The notes under the pieces: model-generated | Seen by the model: the letters and a program-made list of their open reading frames with translations, nothing else | Told to the model about the DNA's origin: nothing | The model's database searches: none | Position numbers and translations under genes: made by a program | Source: M3007 sp046160625 | Lineage (GTDB): Bacteria; Bacteroidota; Bacteroidia; Chitinophagales; Saprospiraceae | Direction of reading: 5' to 3' | Assembly (NCBI GenBank): GCA_046160625.1 | Contig: JBJXGZ010000032.1 | Coordinates: 62,001 to 126,000, forward strand | Length of the DNA: 64,000 nt | Shown: piece after piece, positions 1 through 8,460 of the stretch | How the letters are laid out: every line of letters begins with the position of its first letter | Position numbering within the stretch: the first letter of the stretch is position 1

Positions 1-162
1 GCTTTATCCCTGAGTTGGTTGCGCGGGTATGAAAAACACATGGACGATTTTCAAATAGAACTTGTCCCAGATGCCGGGCATTTTATAGTGGACGAACGCC
101 CAGATCTTGTCAACGACCGCGCCTTTCAGTTTTTTACCGATTCAAAATATATCCAGCCATGA
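1..162 (+). CDS. alpha/beta hydrolase, C-terminal fragment
   Basis: The first 162 bases read open in frame 1 and end in TGA at 160-162, so the gene enters from the left edge. The visible 53 residues contain a PDAGHF motif followed by DERPDLVN. This is how alpha/beta hydrolases of the haloalkane dehalogenase/epoxide hydrolase type end, the His being the catalytic base of the triad (family knowledge). The nucleophile and acid residues lie outside the window, so the substrate cannot be guessed. The stop overlaps the ATG of the next gene (ATGA, 159-162), which suggests translational coupling with the flavin reductase. Confidence 0.75.
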   Translation, partial: ALSLSWLRGYEKHMDDFQIELVPDAGHFIVDERPDLVNDRAFQFFTDSKYIQP

Positions 163-1517
163 TCTTTGAGCCTTTCGATATCAAAAACCTGCATTTCAAA
201 AACCGAATCGTGCGATCGTCTATTGGTGGAAAAACGGCCTATTGGGACGGTACGGTGACTTCTGCCTTTAAAAATTTTGAAAAGCGGTTTGCGCAAAATG
301 AGGTTGCTGCCATTATCTCAGCCACCATTGCTGTGGATGGGAAGCGTGCTTCTCCACTTCAATACCCAATTCTTTCGCTTGACCGCTTCATCAAACCTCT
401 GGCGGAAGCGGTCAAGGCTGTGCAGCAATACGATTGTCGCTACATCATACAAATTGGCGATGTGGGCGGTCACACCCAAACAAGTTTATTCAACGAGGCA
501 GAAGACGCTAAATCCTCTTCCACGCTGTTCGACTTCTTTTTCGGGTATAAAAATATGCACCGTGCCATGACGATAGAAGAAATCGAAATCGCTGTCGAAA
601 AATTTGCCGAAGCAGGACGACGCGTGCGCGAAACGGGGGCGGATGGATTAGAGATCACAGCATCAAAAGGGTATTTGATTCACCAGTTTCTCAACCCAGG
701 CGTGAACCGCCGCAGTGACCTATACGGCGGCTCGGTGGACAATCGTTTTCGGTTTTTAGAAGAGATCGTGCGCGCAACCCGGAAAAAGATCGGCGATGAC
801 TTCCCGCTCGGCATCCGCTTGTCTGCCGCCGATTATAATTACCTTCCATACAACCTCCGCCTGCCCATCCGGTTCCCCTTGCGACATTGGTACTTCGGCA
901 ACACAATTGACGAAAACCTGTACTATGCCAAAAAGCTGAAAGAACTGGGCGTTGATTACCTTCACATTGACAAAGGCTATGGGTTTATCAATCCAAAAGG
1001 CAACCCTGGCTCTTTCCCGCTGCATGAAATGAAGATGTTTTACAACAGCAACCGCCATCTGTCTACCAAAGCCTGGGTGCGTTCGGTGCTGGCCAATTCC
1101 ATCCCGGAGGGTATTTTGTCTCCTTTGGTCAACATTGGTTGGAAAGATGTGCCTGCAATTTCTGCTGACGATGCCAAGCGGTTCAGAGACGAAATTGGGT
1201 TGCCAGTTATTGCCAATGGCGGGTTTCAGGATAGAGAATTGATTGAAAGTACACTGGAAGCCGGGAAAGCAGACCTGATCGCCATGGCACGCCCATTGCT
1301 CGCCAACGTCAATTTGCTGAGGCTTTTCAAAGAAGGCATCAACCGCCCAGACAATCCTTGTACGCACTGCAACCGTTGCCCGGTACGCACGGCCAATTTT
1401 CCACTGGGTTGTTACGATCCCGCTCGTTTTGCCTCGCAAGACGAGATGGAAGCGCAAATTATGGAGTGGAGCGCATCGAGCGACGAACGGCAGGAATACC
1501 TTTTTGAACACCCCTGA
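159..1517 (+). CDS. old yellow enzyme family NADH:flavin oxidoreductase with 4Fe-4S motif
   Basis: A 452-residue FMN-binding TIM-barrel oxidoreductase. It opens like an old yellow enzyme (LFEPFDIKNLHFKNRIVRSS type) and carries the barrel landmark HQFLNPGVNRRSDLYGGS near residues 175-195 and a late NGGF phosphate-binding segment. The C-terminus has four cysteines, C401, C404, C407 and C418 (CxxCxxC-x10-C), the 4Fe-4S arrangement of the dienoyl-CoA reductase/trimethylamine dehydrogenase branch. The FAD/NADH domain of those long enzymes is missing, and 452 residues suits the short form. The ATG overlaps the hydrolase stop, and a cytochrome c gene follows after 56 bp. Substrate unknown; an enone or other activated double bond is inferred. 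Confidence 0.88.
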   Translation: MIFEPFDIKNLHFKNRIVRSSIGGKTAYWDGTVTSAFKNFEKRFAQNEVAAIISATIAVDGKRASPLQYPILSLDRFIKPLAEAVKAVQQYDCRYIIQIGDVGGHTQTSLFNEAEDAKSSSTLFDFFFGYKNMHRAMTIEEIEIAVEKFAEAGRRVRETGADGLEITASKGYLIHQFLNPGVNRRSDLYGGSVDNRFRFLEEIVRATRKKIGDDFPLGIRLSAADYNYLPYNLRLPIRFPLRHWYFGNTIDENLYYAKKLKELGVDYLHIDKGYGFINPKGNPGSFPLHEMKMFYNSNRHLSTKAWVRSVLANSIPEGILSPLVNIGWKDVPAISADDAKRFRDEIGLPVIANGGFQDRELIESTLEAGKADLIAMARPLLANVNLLRLFKEGINRPDNPCTHCNRCPVRTANFPLGCYDPARFASQDEMEAQIMEWSASSDERQEYLFEHP

Positions 1518-1573
1518 ACAAGATTTGATCCAGAGATATTTTTCTTCACCATTCAAAACGTCCAACTTTTTTT

Positions 1574-2548
1574 ATGAAACGCCTGTTCAAAATCCTTGCT
1601 TACATCCTTGGTGCAGTAGTATTATTGGTCGCCTTGGCGGCTGCCTATATCCACATTAAAGGCGTCCCTGATTACGAATATCAACTCCCTGCGGAGCTTG
1701 TTGATCTTCAGGTGCCTCGCGACAGTATGGCTGTCGCTCAAGGGGCTAAAATTGCCAGCATGCTCTGCAAAGAGTGCCACAAAGATTTCAACACAGGCAA
1801 AATGACCGGGCATATCATGACCGACCTGCCCAAAGAGTTTGGTGTCATTGCTTCGTCCAATATCACGCAGGACAAAATCCATGGCATCGGCGATTGGACA
1901 GACGCTGAGATCTACTACTATCTGCGCCGGAGTATTCGCAAAGATGGTCACTACAACCCAATCATGGGCGGTTTTAGCCTTATGGCTGACAGCGACATTC
2001 ATGCGATCATCGCCTGGTTGCGTTCTGAGGATCCATCCCTTGCGCCTGACCCAAAGGAATATCCTGAAAATCAGTTCAATTTTCTGGTTAAATTCCTCAG
2101 CAACACCGTATTCACACCGCCGGCCTTGCCTGCAGCTCCGGTACTGGTACCGGATTCAACCGACAAAATAGCGCTTGGAAAATATTTGGCTGACGGGCTT
2201 TACAATTGCTATCCCTGCCATTGCGCTGATTTCAAAACCATGGACACCAAAGTGCCCGAACGTTCTGTAGGCTATTATGGCGGCGGCAATCCCATGCTCA
2301 ATTATGAGGGCGAAACCGTGCCATCTTCGAACATCACGATGGACAAAGAAACCGGTATCGGCAACTGGACGCAGGAACAGTTCAGGGATGCTGTAAGATT
2401 TGGCAAAAGCCCTAAGGGCGGCCCGCTTTATTACCCGATGTTCCCACATACGGCACTAACGGACGGCGAAGTGGATGCCATTTATGCTTATTTGCAAACG
2501 GTTCCAATCATCAAAAACGCGGTAGCCCGGTATCAACCAAAGAATTAA
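1574..2548 (+). CDS. membrane-anchored di-haem c-type cytochrome
   Basis: A 324-residue protein with one N-terminal membrane anchor (about residues 5-26) and two CxxCH haem c sites, C65-C68-H69 and C212-C215-H216. Each sits in its own cytochrome c domain, with ASSNIT and PSSNIT segments repeated after the haems. It should face the periplasm and carry electrons. The same two-domain plan recurs at 53237-54139 in this window, so the two are probably paralogs (inference from motif layout). It lies just downstream of the flavin oxidoreductase and upstream of two small membrane proteins, all on the same strand, so a redox operon is likely. The ccmB and ccmC genes at 18099-19888 fit the need for haem c maturation. 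Confidence 0.88.
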   Translation: MKRLFKILAYILGAVVLLVALAAAYIHIKGVPDYEYQLPAELVDLQVPRDSMAVAQGAKIASMLCKECHKDFNTGKMTGHIMTDLPKEFGVIASSNITQDKIHGIGDWTDAEIYYYLRRSIRKDGHYNPIMGGFSLMADSDIHAIIAWLRSEDPSLAPDPKEYPENQFNFLVKFLSNTVFTPPALPAAPVLVPDSTDKIALGKYLADGLYNCYPCHCADFKTMDTKVPERSVGYYGGGNPMLNYEGETVPSSNITMDKETGIGNWTQEQFRDAVRFGKSPKGGPLYYPMFPHTALTDGEVDAIYAYLQTVPIIKNAVARYQPKN

Positions 2549-2596
2549 TTTTTGTGCCTCAATGCGTTTTTAATTATCATTTCAACCAAGTTCAAC

Positions 2597-3022
2597 ATGA
2601 CAACGAAACGATTTTTAAAAGCATGGTTTACTACAACCGTAGTGCTTTTTGCCCTCAACGGCGTTTTTCACGGGCTTGTGGCCGCAGATTTTTTTGACAG
2701 GAATTTTGCGGCCCTGGGGGATGTTGCTGTGAAGATGGCTGATTTCAATCCCCTGCCGATAATGGTTTTAGAACTTTTGCTGGCTTTTTCACTGACCTGG
2801 ATTTTGTCAATAACCGGTTCTGAAAATAATACCCTGCGCGGTGCTTTGACCGTTGGAGGCCTGTTCCATCTTTCAGCGGCAGCCACCTGGAATTTGGCGA
2901 ATATGGCAACGTTTGTTTACTGGCCATTGCAACTTGCAGCAGGCGATATCGCCTGGCACATACTTATGGGCATTGTTGCGGGCTGGTTGATTTACAAACT
3001 CGGTTTGGGCAACAAGAAATAG
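2597..3022 (+). CDS. small four-helix membrane protein
   Basis: A 141-residue hydrophobic protein. I chose ATG 2597 (MTTKRFLKAW) because the 15-residue upstream extension in the same frame starts at a non-ATG codon and has no signal character. Four membrane segments are visible, around residues 10-28, 50-70, 80-100 and 112-132, with HG, FH and WH residues in or near helices. I do not recognise the family with certainty; DUF1761-like small integral membrane proteins are similar in layout. It follows the cytochrome gene by 48 bp and precedes a second small membrane protein, so it probably belongs to the same transcript. Confidence 0.65.
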   Translation: MTTKRFLKAWFTTTVVLFALNGVFHGLVAADFFDRNFAALGDVAVKMADFNPLPIMVLELLLAFSLTWILSITGSENNTLRGALTVGGLFHLSAAATWNLANMATFVYWPLQLAAGDIAWHILMGIVAGWLIYKLGLGNKK

Positions 3023-3087
3023 GAGTAATAGAATTGCCTAAAAATTTTATTTTTAAACTTCCTTTTCAGAATAAAATTCTTTTCAAA

Positions 3088-3459
3088 ATGAATCAGAAAA
3101 ACATATTCACCGGCATTGCTGCCGTGCTCGTGCTTCAAGGCATAGCTTTTTACACCATGGGCGATAAGGTCATGGCAGAAGTTTATCCAAATTTGGATGA
3201 GGGTGGAGCCAGCGCCGTTCTTATCATGATGACAGTGGTCGCCATGCTGAGCATTACCATTGGGTTGATCACTTATTCAGCCCGAAATAGCCCACAGGTA
3301 CTCTGGGCCTACACGGTAGGCTATGGTTTGATCCTTCTAAACACTTCAAAGCACCGGTTCATGGACGATGTCAATGTGCCGATCCCAGCAATGGTAATCC
3401 AACTTGGCATTGTGTTGCTTTGTGGTTGGTTGTGGTATCAACAAAGTCAAAAGAAATAA
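3088..3459 (+). CDS. small membrane protein
   Basis: A 123-residue protein starting at ATG 3088 (MNQKNIFTGIAAVLVLQ); an upstream in-frame TTG at 3034 would add 18 residues and is less likely. Four hydrophobic stretches are visible (about 6-24, 46-66, 75-92, 98-116), with a charged loop carrying YPNLDEGGAS between the first two. No family is recognised with confidence. Its size, topology and position make it a partner of the preceding membrane protein. A perfect hairpin at 3482-3514 follows and probably ends the transcript. Confidence 0.6.
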   Translation: MNQKNIFTGIAAVLVLQGIAFYTMGDKVMAEVYPNLDEGGASAVLIMMTVVAMLSITIGLITYSARNSPQVLWAYTVGYGLILLNTSKHRFMDDVNVPIPAMVIQLGIVLLCGWLWYQQSQKK

Positions 3460-3481
3460 GCTTGGAAGCTGTCTGATATTC

Positions 3482-3514
3482 AACTTCCCGAAAGTTCCAA
3501 ACTTTCGGGAAGTT
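3482..3514. terminator. perfect hairpin between convergent genes
   Basis: Arms of 15 bp (AACTTCCCGAAAGTT and its exact complement) enclose a 3-nt loop. It lies between the stop of the + strand membrane protein (3459) and the stop of the - strand gene (3535), the right place for a bidirectional terminator. There is no clean T-run. A looser copy of the same hairpin sits at 32147-32179. Confidence 0.6.
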
Positions 3515-3534
3515 CGTTTCGAATCATCTGTCCT

Positions 3535-4077
3535 TTATTTCCTAGTCAGCCACCAGCCCATCCAAATCCCCAAAAGTCCCCATGAAACAAGGGCATCAAT
3601 AAGGTGCCCGATAGAATTGTTTTCAAACCAAATGCTGTTAAGATAAGGGATTGTCAAATAGCCAATAAGGCCCACGAAAATAGACGATTGCACAGCAGTC
3701 CGCATATTGAGGTTAGCAAACCTCAACAACAGCCAGCTCAACAGAAAGGCAGCCAACAGATCAACCACAAATCCGCGAAACATATTCATGCCCATGTTCA
3801 TGTTGAAGGACTTGTGGTAACTGATGCTGGCCCAAGGTTTGCCCATATTTGGTTGCATCAAGGCTTCAGCCTGTTCGTGGCTGGTTCCGGGAGGCACCCC
3901 TGGAACCATATATGTGCCCGCTTCTGTCAGATTTTGATTGAGTGCTTCCATGATCTTATCCTGATTGGCCGTATAGCCATGCTCCGAATTGTGCACCCCA
4001 AGGGTTGACCATGAGAGAAATTGCCAGATGAAGAGGATCAATCCGCCTACGATGGTTGCGATAAGTTGTTTTTTCAT
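3535..4077 (-). CDS. membrane protein, about four transmembrane segments
   Basis: A 180-residue protein read from ATG 4077 (MKKQLIATIVGGLILFIWQF). The frame is open for 55 more codons upstream, but a promoter-like pair lies there (see 4108-4137), so the shorter start is preferred. One helix is at the N-terminus, followed by a hydrophilic stretch of about 75 residues rich in Met, Asn and Glu, then three C-terminal helices. The final helix ends GIWMGWWLTRK. The layout resembles the uncharacterised membrane proteins often called DUF1761-like, but I cannot place it firmly. It converges on the redox operon at 159-3459. Confidence 0.65.
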   Translation of the reverse strand: MKKQLIATIVGGLILFIWQFLSWSTLGVHNSEHGYTANQDKIMEALNQNLTEAGTYMVPGVPPGTSHEQAEALMQPNMGKPWASISYHKSFNMNMGMNMFRGFVVDLLAAFLLSWLLLRFANLNMRTAVQSSIFVGLIGYLTIPYLNSIWFENNSIGHLIDALVSWGLLGIWMGWWLTRK

Positions 4078-4107
4078 GTCGTTAAAATTTTGATGTGAAG
4101 AATGATG

Positions 4108-4137
4108 CAAAAGTAAAAAACTCAACTTTAAAACAAA
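4108..4137 (-). promoter_or_regulatory. Bacteroidota-type promoter for the 4077 gene
   Basis: On the minus strand TTTG (4137-4134) is followed after 18 bp by TACTTTTG (4115-4108), matching the Bacteroidota primary sigma consensus TTTG/TAnnTTTG. Transcription would start near 4101, about 24 nt before ATG 4077. Confidence 0.5.
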
Positions 4138-4240
4138 AAGTTTAACAAAAAAATGTAAATAAATTTTCATTGCATCTTTGCGCACTTTGCCGTACATTCG
4201 TACATCATTTAACCACGCAAAGCCCCCATGAAAATACTGC

Positions 4241-6694
4241 ATGTCTTTTCAAACAAATCCAGAGCTCGAACTCGCTTTCGATTACCTACGCAACACCAAT
4301 AAAAATATCTTCCTTACGGGAAAAGCAGGTACAGGGAAAACCACTTTTTTGCACCAGATCAAAAAGGAGACACCCAAGCGGCTTGTTGTGGTAGCACCTA
4401 CAGGTGTGGCGGCCATCAATGCAGGCGGCATGACCATTCACTCTTTCTTTCAATTGCCCTTCGGCCCTTTTATACCGGGTGCGGCAAAAGACCCCGCACG
4501 GCAACGCCGGTTTACCGGTGAAAAAATCCGATTGATCCAGAGCCTCGACCTGCTCGTTATTGACGAGATAAGCATGGTGCGCGCCGATGTGCTCGATGCC
4601 ATAGACGATGTGCTGCGCCGTTACCGCGATCGCTATAAACCTTTTGGCGGTGTTCAATTGCTCATGATCGGCGACCTGCACCAGCTTCCACCCATCGTTA
4701 AAGACGAAGAGTGGTATCTGCTGCGCGAGCATTATCAAACGATGTACTTCTTTGGCAGTCAGGCACTTGGCAAAACGGACCCCGTCTCTATTGAATTGAA
4801 ACATATCTATCGTCAGTCAGACACCAAGTTCATTGACTTGCTGAACAAGGTACGCAACAATCTCATGGACGAATCAGTGCTGGATTTGCTAAACAGCCGT
4901 TTTGTCGCCAATTTTAAACCTTCAGAAGAGGAGCCTTATATCACCCTGACGGCCCACAATGCTTCGGCGCAAGAAATCAACGGTGAAAAATTAGCCGCCA
5001 TCGAACAGCCGCTGCAGACCTTTAAGGCAAGCATTGAAGGCGATTTCCCGGCATACGCCTACCCTGCCGACGAGGTTTTCGAGTGCAAAAAAGACGCGCA
5101 GGTGATGTTTGTCAAAAATGACATGAACCGCGAAAAACGCTTTTACAATGGCAAAATTGGCAAAATAACGGGCTTCCGAAAAGACACCATCTACGTTCGT
5201 TGTCCGGGTGAAAACGAGGACATAGAAGTGCAAGCAGTGGAGTGGACTAATGTGAAATACACCCTGAATGAACAAAGCAAAGAGATCGAAGAGCAATTGC
5301 TCGGCAGCTTTACTCAATATCCGCTCAAATTGGCATGGGCCATTACCATTCACAAAAGCCAGGGCCTCACGTTTGAACGCGCCATCATTGACGCACAGGC
5401 GGCTTTCGCTCACGGGCAGGTGTATGTGGCGCTTAGCCGGTGCAAACGTTTTGAAGGCATCGTGCTTCGTTCCAAAATCGTCCCTTCAAGCGTCAAGACC
5501 GATTCTGTGGTAAAAAACTACTCTGAGGAAGCCGACAAAAACGCTCCCGACGAAGCCCATCTCAATCGTTCCAAAGCCGACTACCAGCAGTCGCTTGTAC
5601 AGGAATTGTTTGATTTCAGCCGCCTTCGCAGACAGTTTACACAAATGAATCGCGTGTTTTTGGAACATGAAAAGGCGCTCCACCAAGGGGCCGGGCAACA
5701 AATACTAACTTTAGAAACACAGGCCCTTGAACAGGTTATCGGGATAGCCGAACGGTTCAAGTCACAAATCTGGCAATATTTCAACGAAGCCATTTTGCCC
5801 GAAAACAACGAGGAACTCCAGGCCCGCCTCCAAAAAGCGGGGACTTATTTTGAAGAAAAACTGGGCAAATCGCTGTTGCCCGCCACCCAGAGCATCCAGA
5901 TTTTGACCGACAATAAATCGGTGCGAAAAGTAGCACTGGAAACCTTGGAAGGACTTCAAAAAGAAATTTTTATCAAAAACGCCTGCTTCGCAAACCTCAA
6001 AAATGGTTTTTCTGCCACCCGATACCTTCGAACCAAGGCGGATGCCGAACTGGACTTCCGTGCGGCGAAAAACACTGTTATGCCTCCCGAGCGAAGCGGC
6101 ATACCTATGAATACACCGCATCCGGCCCTGTTCGCCTTATTGAAAAAATGGCGCGAAGGAGTGGCAGAAGTGAATGGGCTGGAACTTTACGAAGTGCTTC
6201 CAACACGTTCACTGCTTGAAATCGTTCAATTTTTGCCCCAAAACCTGGTTGCTTTGAAAAAGATCAAAGGAATAGGCGATGTAAAGATCAAGCAGTTTGG
6301 AGCTGAACTCATTCCCATGATCCAGGCCTATTGTAACGAAAACAAAATTGATGTAGATCAACTCCCGCAGACGACGGTAGAAAAACCGGTCAAAACCGAC
6401 ACCAAGTTATTGAGCCTTGAGTTGTTCAAATCAGGCAAAACGATTGACGAAATTGCACAAGCGCGGGGTTTTGTGCGCACCACGATCGAAGGCCATTTGG
6501 CAACTTTCGTGGGATTGGGCGAACTTGATATTTTCAGCCTTTTGGATCGTGAAAAAGTTGAAGAGATCGAAGCGTTTTTTCAAGCAAACAACACCCAGGC
6601 GAGCGACGAGGCGAAGGCGCATTTCGAGGAGAAATACTCTTATGGTGAGATAAAAATGGTGCTACAGTATATGAACGCTGGGGAACGGGGTTAA
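4241..6694 (+). CDS. PIF1/RecD-like superfamily 1 helicase with HRDC and helix-turn-helix domains
   Basis: An 817-residue ATP-dependent DNA helicase. Walker A is GKAGTGKT (residues 27-34), Walker B is LVIDEIS (DE at 108-109), and the C-terminal helicase motif HKSQGLTFERAIID precedes an ALSRCK motif near residue 395, as in PIF1-type enzymes. After a charged linker comes an HRDC-like domain around 625-705 (ending LKKIKGIGDVKIKQFG). A C-terminal winged or HTH_40-like domain follows around 730-817 (KSGKTIDEIAQARGFVRTTIEGHL). This fusion is known in Bacteroidota and probably targets the motor to particular DNA structures. The start is ATG 4241. The stop codon lies inside the left arm of the palindrome at 6691-6775. 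Confidence 0.9.
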   Translation: MSFQTNPELELAFDYLRNTNKNIFLTGKAGTGKTTFLHQIKKETPKRLVVVAPTGVAAINAGGMTIHSFFQLPFGPFIPGAAKDPARQRRFTGEKIRLIQSLDLLVIDEISMVRADVLDAIDDVLRRYRDRYKPFGGVQLLMIGDLHQLPPIVKDEEWYLLREHYQTMYFFGSQALGKTDPVSIELKHIYRQSDTKFIDLLNKVRNNLMDESVLDLLNSRFVANFKPSEEEPYITLTAHNASAQEINGEKLAAIEQPLQTFKASIEGDFPAYAYPADEVFECKKDAQVMFVKNDMNREKRFYNGKIGKITGFRKDTIYVRCPGENEDIEVQAVEWTNVKYTLNEQSKEIEEQLLGSFTQYPLKLAWAITIHKSQGLTFERAIIDAQAAFAHGQVYVALSRCKRFEGIVLRSKIVPSSVKTDSVVKNYSEEADKNAPDEAHLNRSKADYQQSLVQELFDFSRLRRQFTQMNRVFLEHEKALHQGAGQQILTLETQALEQVIGIAERFKSQIWQYFNEAILPENNEELQARLQKAGTYFEEKLGKSLLPATQSIQILTDNKSVRKVALETLEGLQKEIFIKNACFANLKNGFSATRYLRTKADAELDFRAAKNTVMPPERSGIPMNTPHPALFALLKKWREGVAEVNGLELYEVLPTRSLLEIVQFLPQNLVALKKIKGIGDVKIKQFGAELIPMIQAYCNENKIDVDQLPQTTVEKPVKTDTKLLSLELFKSGKTIDEIAQARGFVRTTIEGHLATFVGLGELDIFSLLDREKVEEIEAFFQANNTQASDEAKAHFEEKYSYGEIKMVLQYMNAGERG

Positions 6695-6775
6695 ATGAAA
6701 CACATAGGCACATAAGGGCACATAGTCCTGATTTTCAAAACTATGTGCCCTTATGTGACTATGTGTTTCATTTAA
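6691..6775. repeat. near-perfect palindrome at the helicase 3' end
   Basis: Arms 6691-6725 and 6741-6775 (35 bp each) are complementary at all but one position, with a 15-nt loop. The arms are built from CACATA-type words. The left arm contains the helicase stop codon, and the element ends 13 bp before the stop of the convergent K+ channel gene. It would form a strong RNA hairpin for both transcripts. Confidence 0.85.
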
Positions 6776-6787
6776 TCCTACTTGGTT

Positions 6788-7894
6788 TTAATTAGTCGTC
6801 TCATTTCCATCAGCCAGCACCAGCGAACAAAAGCGTTTAATCTGTTCGGCATCGCCCAGTACCACAATCTGCATATCGGGCTGAAGAACCGTTTCTGGTG
6901 GAGGGTTGAGTTGATAATGCCCGTCGGGGTATCGCAGTCCCATGATGGGCACATGGGTAGCGGTCTGCATATTGCTTTGGGCGATGGAACATCCCTGAAA
7001 TTTGTCTTTCAGCTGTGCTACCGGGATCTCTTCAAAGACCACATGATTTGTCCCCACATTGGAAATCAGGTTGAAGAATGCGACCAGGTCTGGTTTTTTT
7101 ACCAAAGTGGCCATGTAATAACCGCCAATTTGCTCGGGCATCACCACATGGTTGGCGCCTGCCCGACGGAGTTTTAATTCATCGGAAGCGTTGTTGAGCC
7201 GACTGATGATTTTGAGTCCCGGATTGATTTGCCGGGCGGACAACACCACAAAAAGATTGTTGGCGTCTGAGGGCAAAGTCACCACCAAAGAAGTAGCCCG
7301 CTCAATACCAGCCCCGTGTAAGACTTCATCCAGGGTGGCGTCGCCCCTCAGGAACAAATAATCTGTTTCGGTTTTCAGTTGCTCTGTCTTTTCGGGATCA
7401 ATTTCAATGACCACAAAGGGCAAATTTTGTTTCGAGAGTTCCTTACATACTTCTCCGGCATGACGACCAAAGCCACAGACGATGGTGTGCTGCTGCATTT
7501 TGTTGATTCGCTGCATCATTTTTAAGTCCGAAAAAAAAGCGTGAATTTCTGGGTCAGCGAAAATACTGGTGACCGTGGAAATCGCGTAGGCAAAAAAGCC
7601 AATGTTGAAAATAATGAGAAAGGAGGTGAAAAAGCGTCCGGCATGGCTCAAAGGAATCACCTCCCCAAAACCTACGGTAGAAAGGGTAACCAAACTCATA
7701 TAGTAAGCATCGAACCAAGGGGTGTGCTCTATAAGCCGATAGCCCAAAGTCCCTATAAATACGGCAATTACCAGTAGAATCAGTGCAAACCGCAGTCGTC
7801 GAACAGCACTGCGCAAATGCTCCAAACGGCTTTTCTTTGTAAATATGAGCTCCTTTGACCGGGAGAGATGCAGAAAGTGCAGTAGATAATGCAT
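6788..7894 (-). CDS. potassium channel with RCK (TrkA-N/TrkA-C) domains
   Basis: A 368-residue ion channel subunit. Two membrane helices (about 36-54 and 88-110) flank a pore loop with the filter STVGFGE (72-78). This is followed by an RCK domain starting with the Rossmann motif GFGRHAGEV (141-149) and a TrkA-C-like region at about 265-360. The filter reads VGFG rather than VGYG, a variant seen in prokaryotic channels of this class. Such channels are tetramers gated by ligand binding to the RCK ring (family knowledge). The gene is transcribed toward the helicase and lies 8 bp downstream of the lipoprotein gene at 7903-8337, so the two may be cotranscribed. Confidence 0.9.
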   Translation of the reverse strand: MHYLLHFLHLSRSKELIFTKKSRLEHLRSAVRRLRFALILLVIAVFIGTLGYRLIEHTPWFDAYYMSLVTLSTVGFGEVIPLSHAGRFFTSFLIIFNIGFFAYAISTVTSIFADPEIHAFFSDLKMMQRINKMQQHTIVCGFGRHAGEVCKELSKQNLPFVVIEIDPEKTEQLKTETDYLFLRGDATLDEVLHGAGIERATSLVVTLPSDANNLFVVLSARQINPGLKIISRLNNASDELKLRRAGANHVVMPEQIGGYYMATLVKKPDLVAFFNLISNVGTNHVVFEEIPVAQLKDKFQGCSIAQSNMQTATHVPIMGLRYPDGHYQLNPPPETVLQPDMQIVVLGDAEQIKRFCSLVLADGNETTN

Positions 7895-7902
7895 TTATAA
7901 AA

Positions 7903-8337
7903 TTATTTCGCGGGGCCTTCAAACGTGTAGGCAATGTCTGCCTGACCGGCTTTGACCCAAAGGATGGTGCCGCGCACCTGGTTTTCGGTGGCAGTGCATT
8001 TCCAATCCATTCGGCCCTCTTTTTCGCTTGTCATTACTGTTTCAATGGTAAGAGAACCATCTGCTGCAGGAGCGCAGGTAAACGGAACAGCTGCGAAACC
8101 ATATTGCAGACATTCAGAACTTTCCACTGTCTTGTTTTTGAAGGAAAGGATTTCTGAGCCTTCTGTCTTGCCGCCTGCTGTCAGCGTGATGTTATACTGC
8201 TTACCATCCAACTGCTCGCAGGTCATGATGGCGGGATTGGGGGTTTTCTGTTGCTCAGCCGGAGCTGGTGTTTGGGCGTTGCAGGCGAGGAGGATGGCCA
8301 ACAAGAATGCAAACTGGGCAATGAATGATTGTTTCAT
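7903..8337 (-). CDS. small secreted lipoprotein
   Basis: A 144-residue protein starting at ATG 8337 (MKQSFIAQFAFLLAILLACN). The signal peptide ends in a lipobox (LLAC, Cys at residue 19), followed by a Pro/Gln-rich spacer. The remaining 110 residues look like a small beta-rich domain with a META/lipocalin feel (TCEQLDGKQYNITL, DGSLTIETVMTSEKEG, DWKCTATENQVRGTI) and four cysteines that could pair. No family is assigned. The stop is 8 bp before the K+ channel start on the same strand. A minus-strand -7 box (CAAAAGTA on the + strand, 8376-8383) lies 39 bp upstream. Confidence 0.7.
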   Translation of the reverse strand: MKQSFIAQFAFLLAILLACNAQTPAPAEQQKTPNPAIMTCEQLDGKQYNITLTAGGKTEGSEILSFKNKTVESSECLQYGFAAVPFTCAPAADGSLTIETVMTSEKEGRMDWKCTATENQVRGTILWVKAGQADIAYTFEGPAK

Positions 8338-8375
8338 ACTGATACGGTTTAAGTGAACAATTGTTGGAAAACGCC

Positions 8376-8401
8376 CAAAAGTACAAATCATGCTACTTTT
8401 G
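8376..8401. promoter_or_regulatory. divergent -7 boxes between lipoprotein and AraC genes
   Basis: TACTTTTG occurs on the minus strand (8383-8376) and on the plus strand (8394-8401), back to back, each matching TAnnTTTG. They face the divergent genes starting at 8337 and 8461. No convincing -33 TTTG is seen at normal spacing for either, so this is a modest call. Confidence 0.4.
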
Positions 8402-8460
8402 TTTTCAATTTTTACATACAAGTTCCGGTCAGGAAAATCGCACAAATCTCCTCGAAGTGT

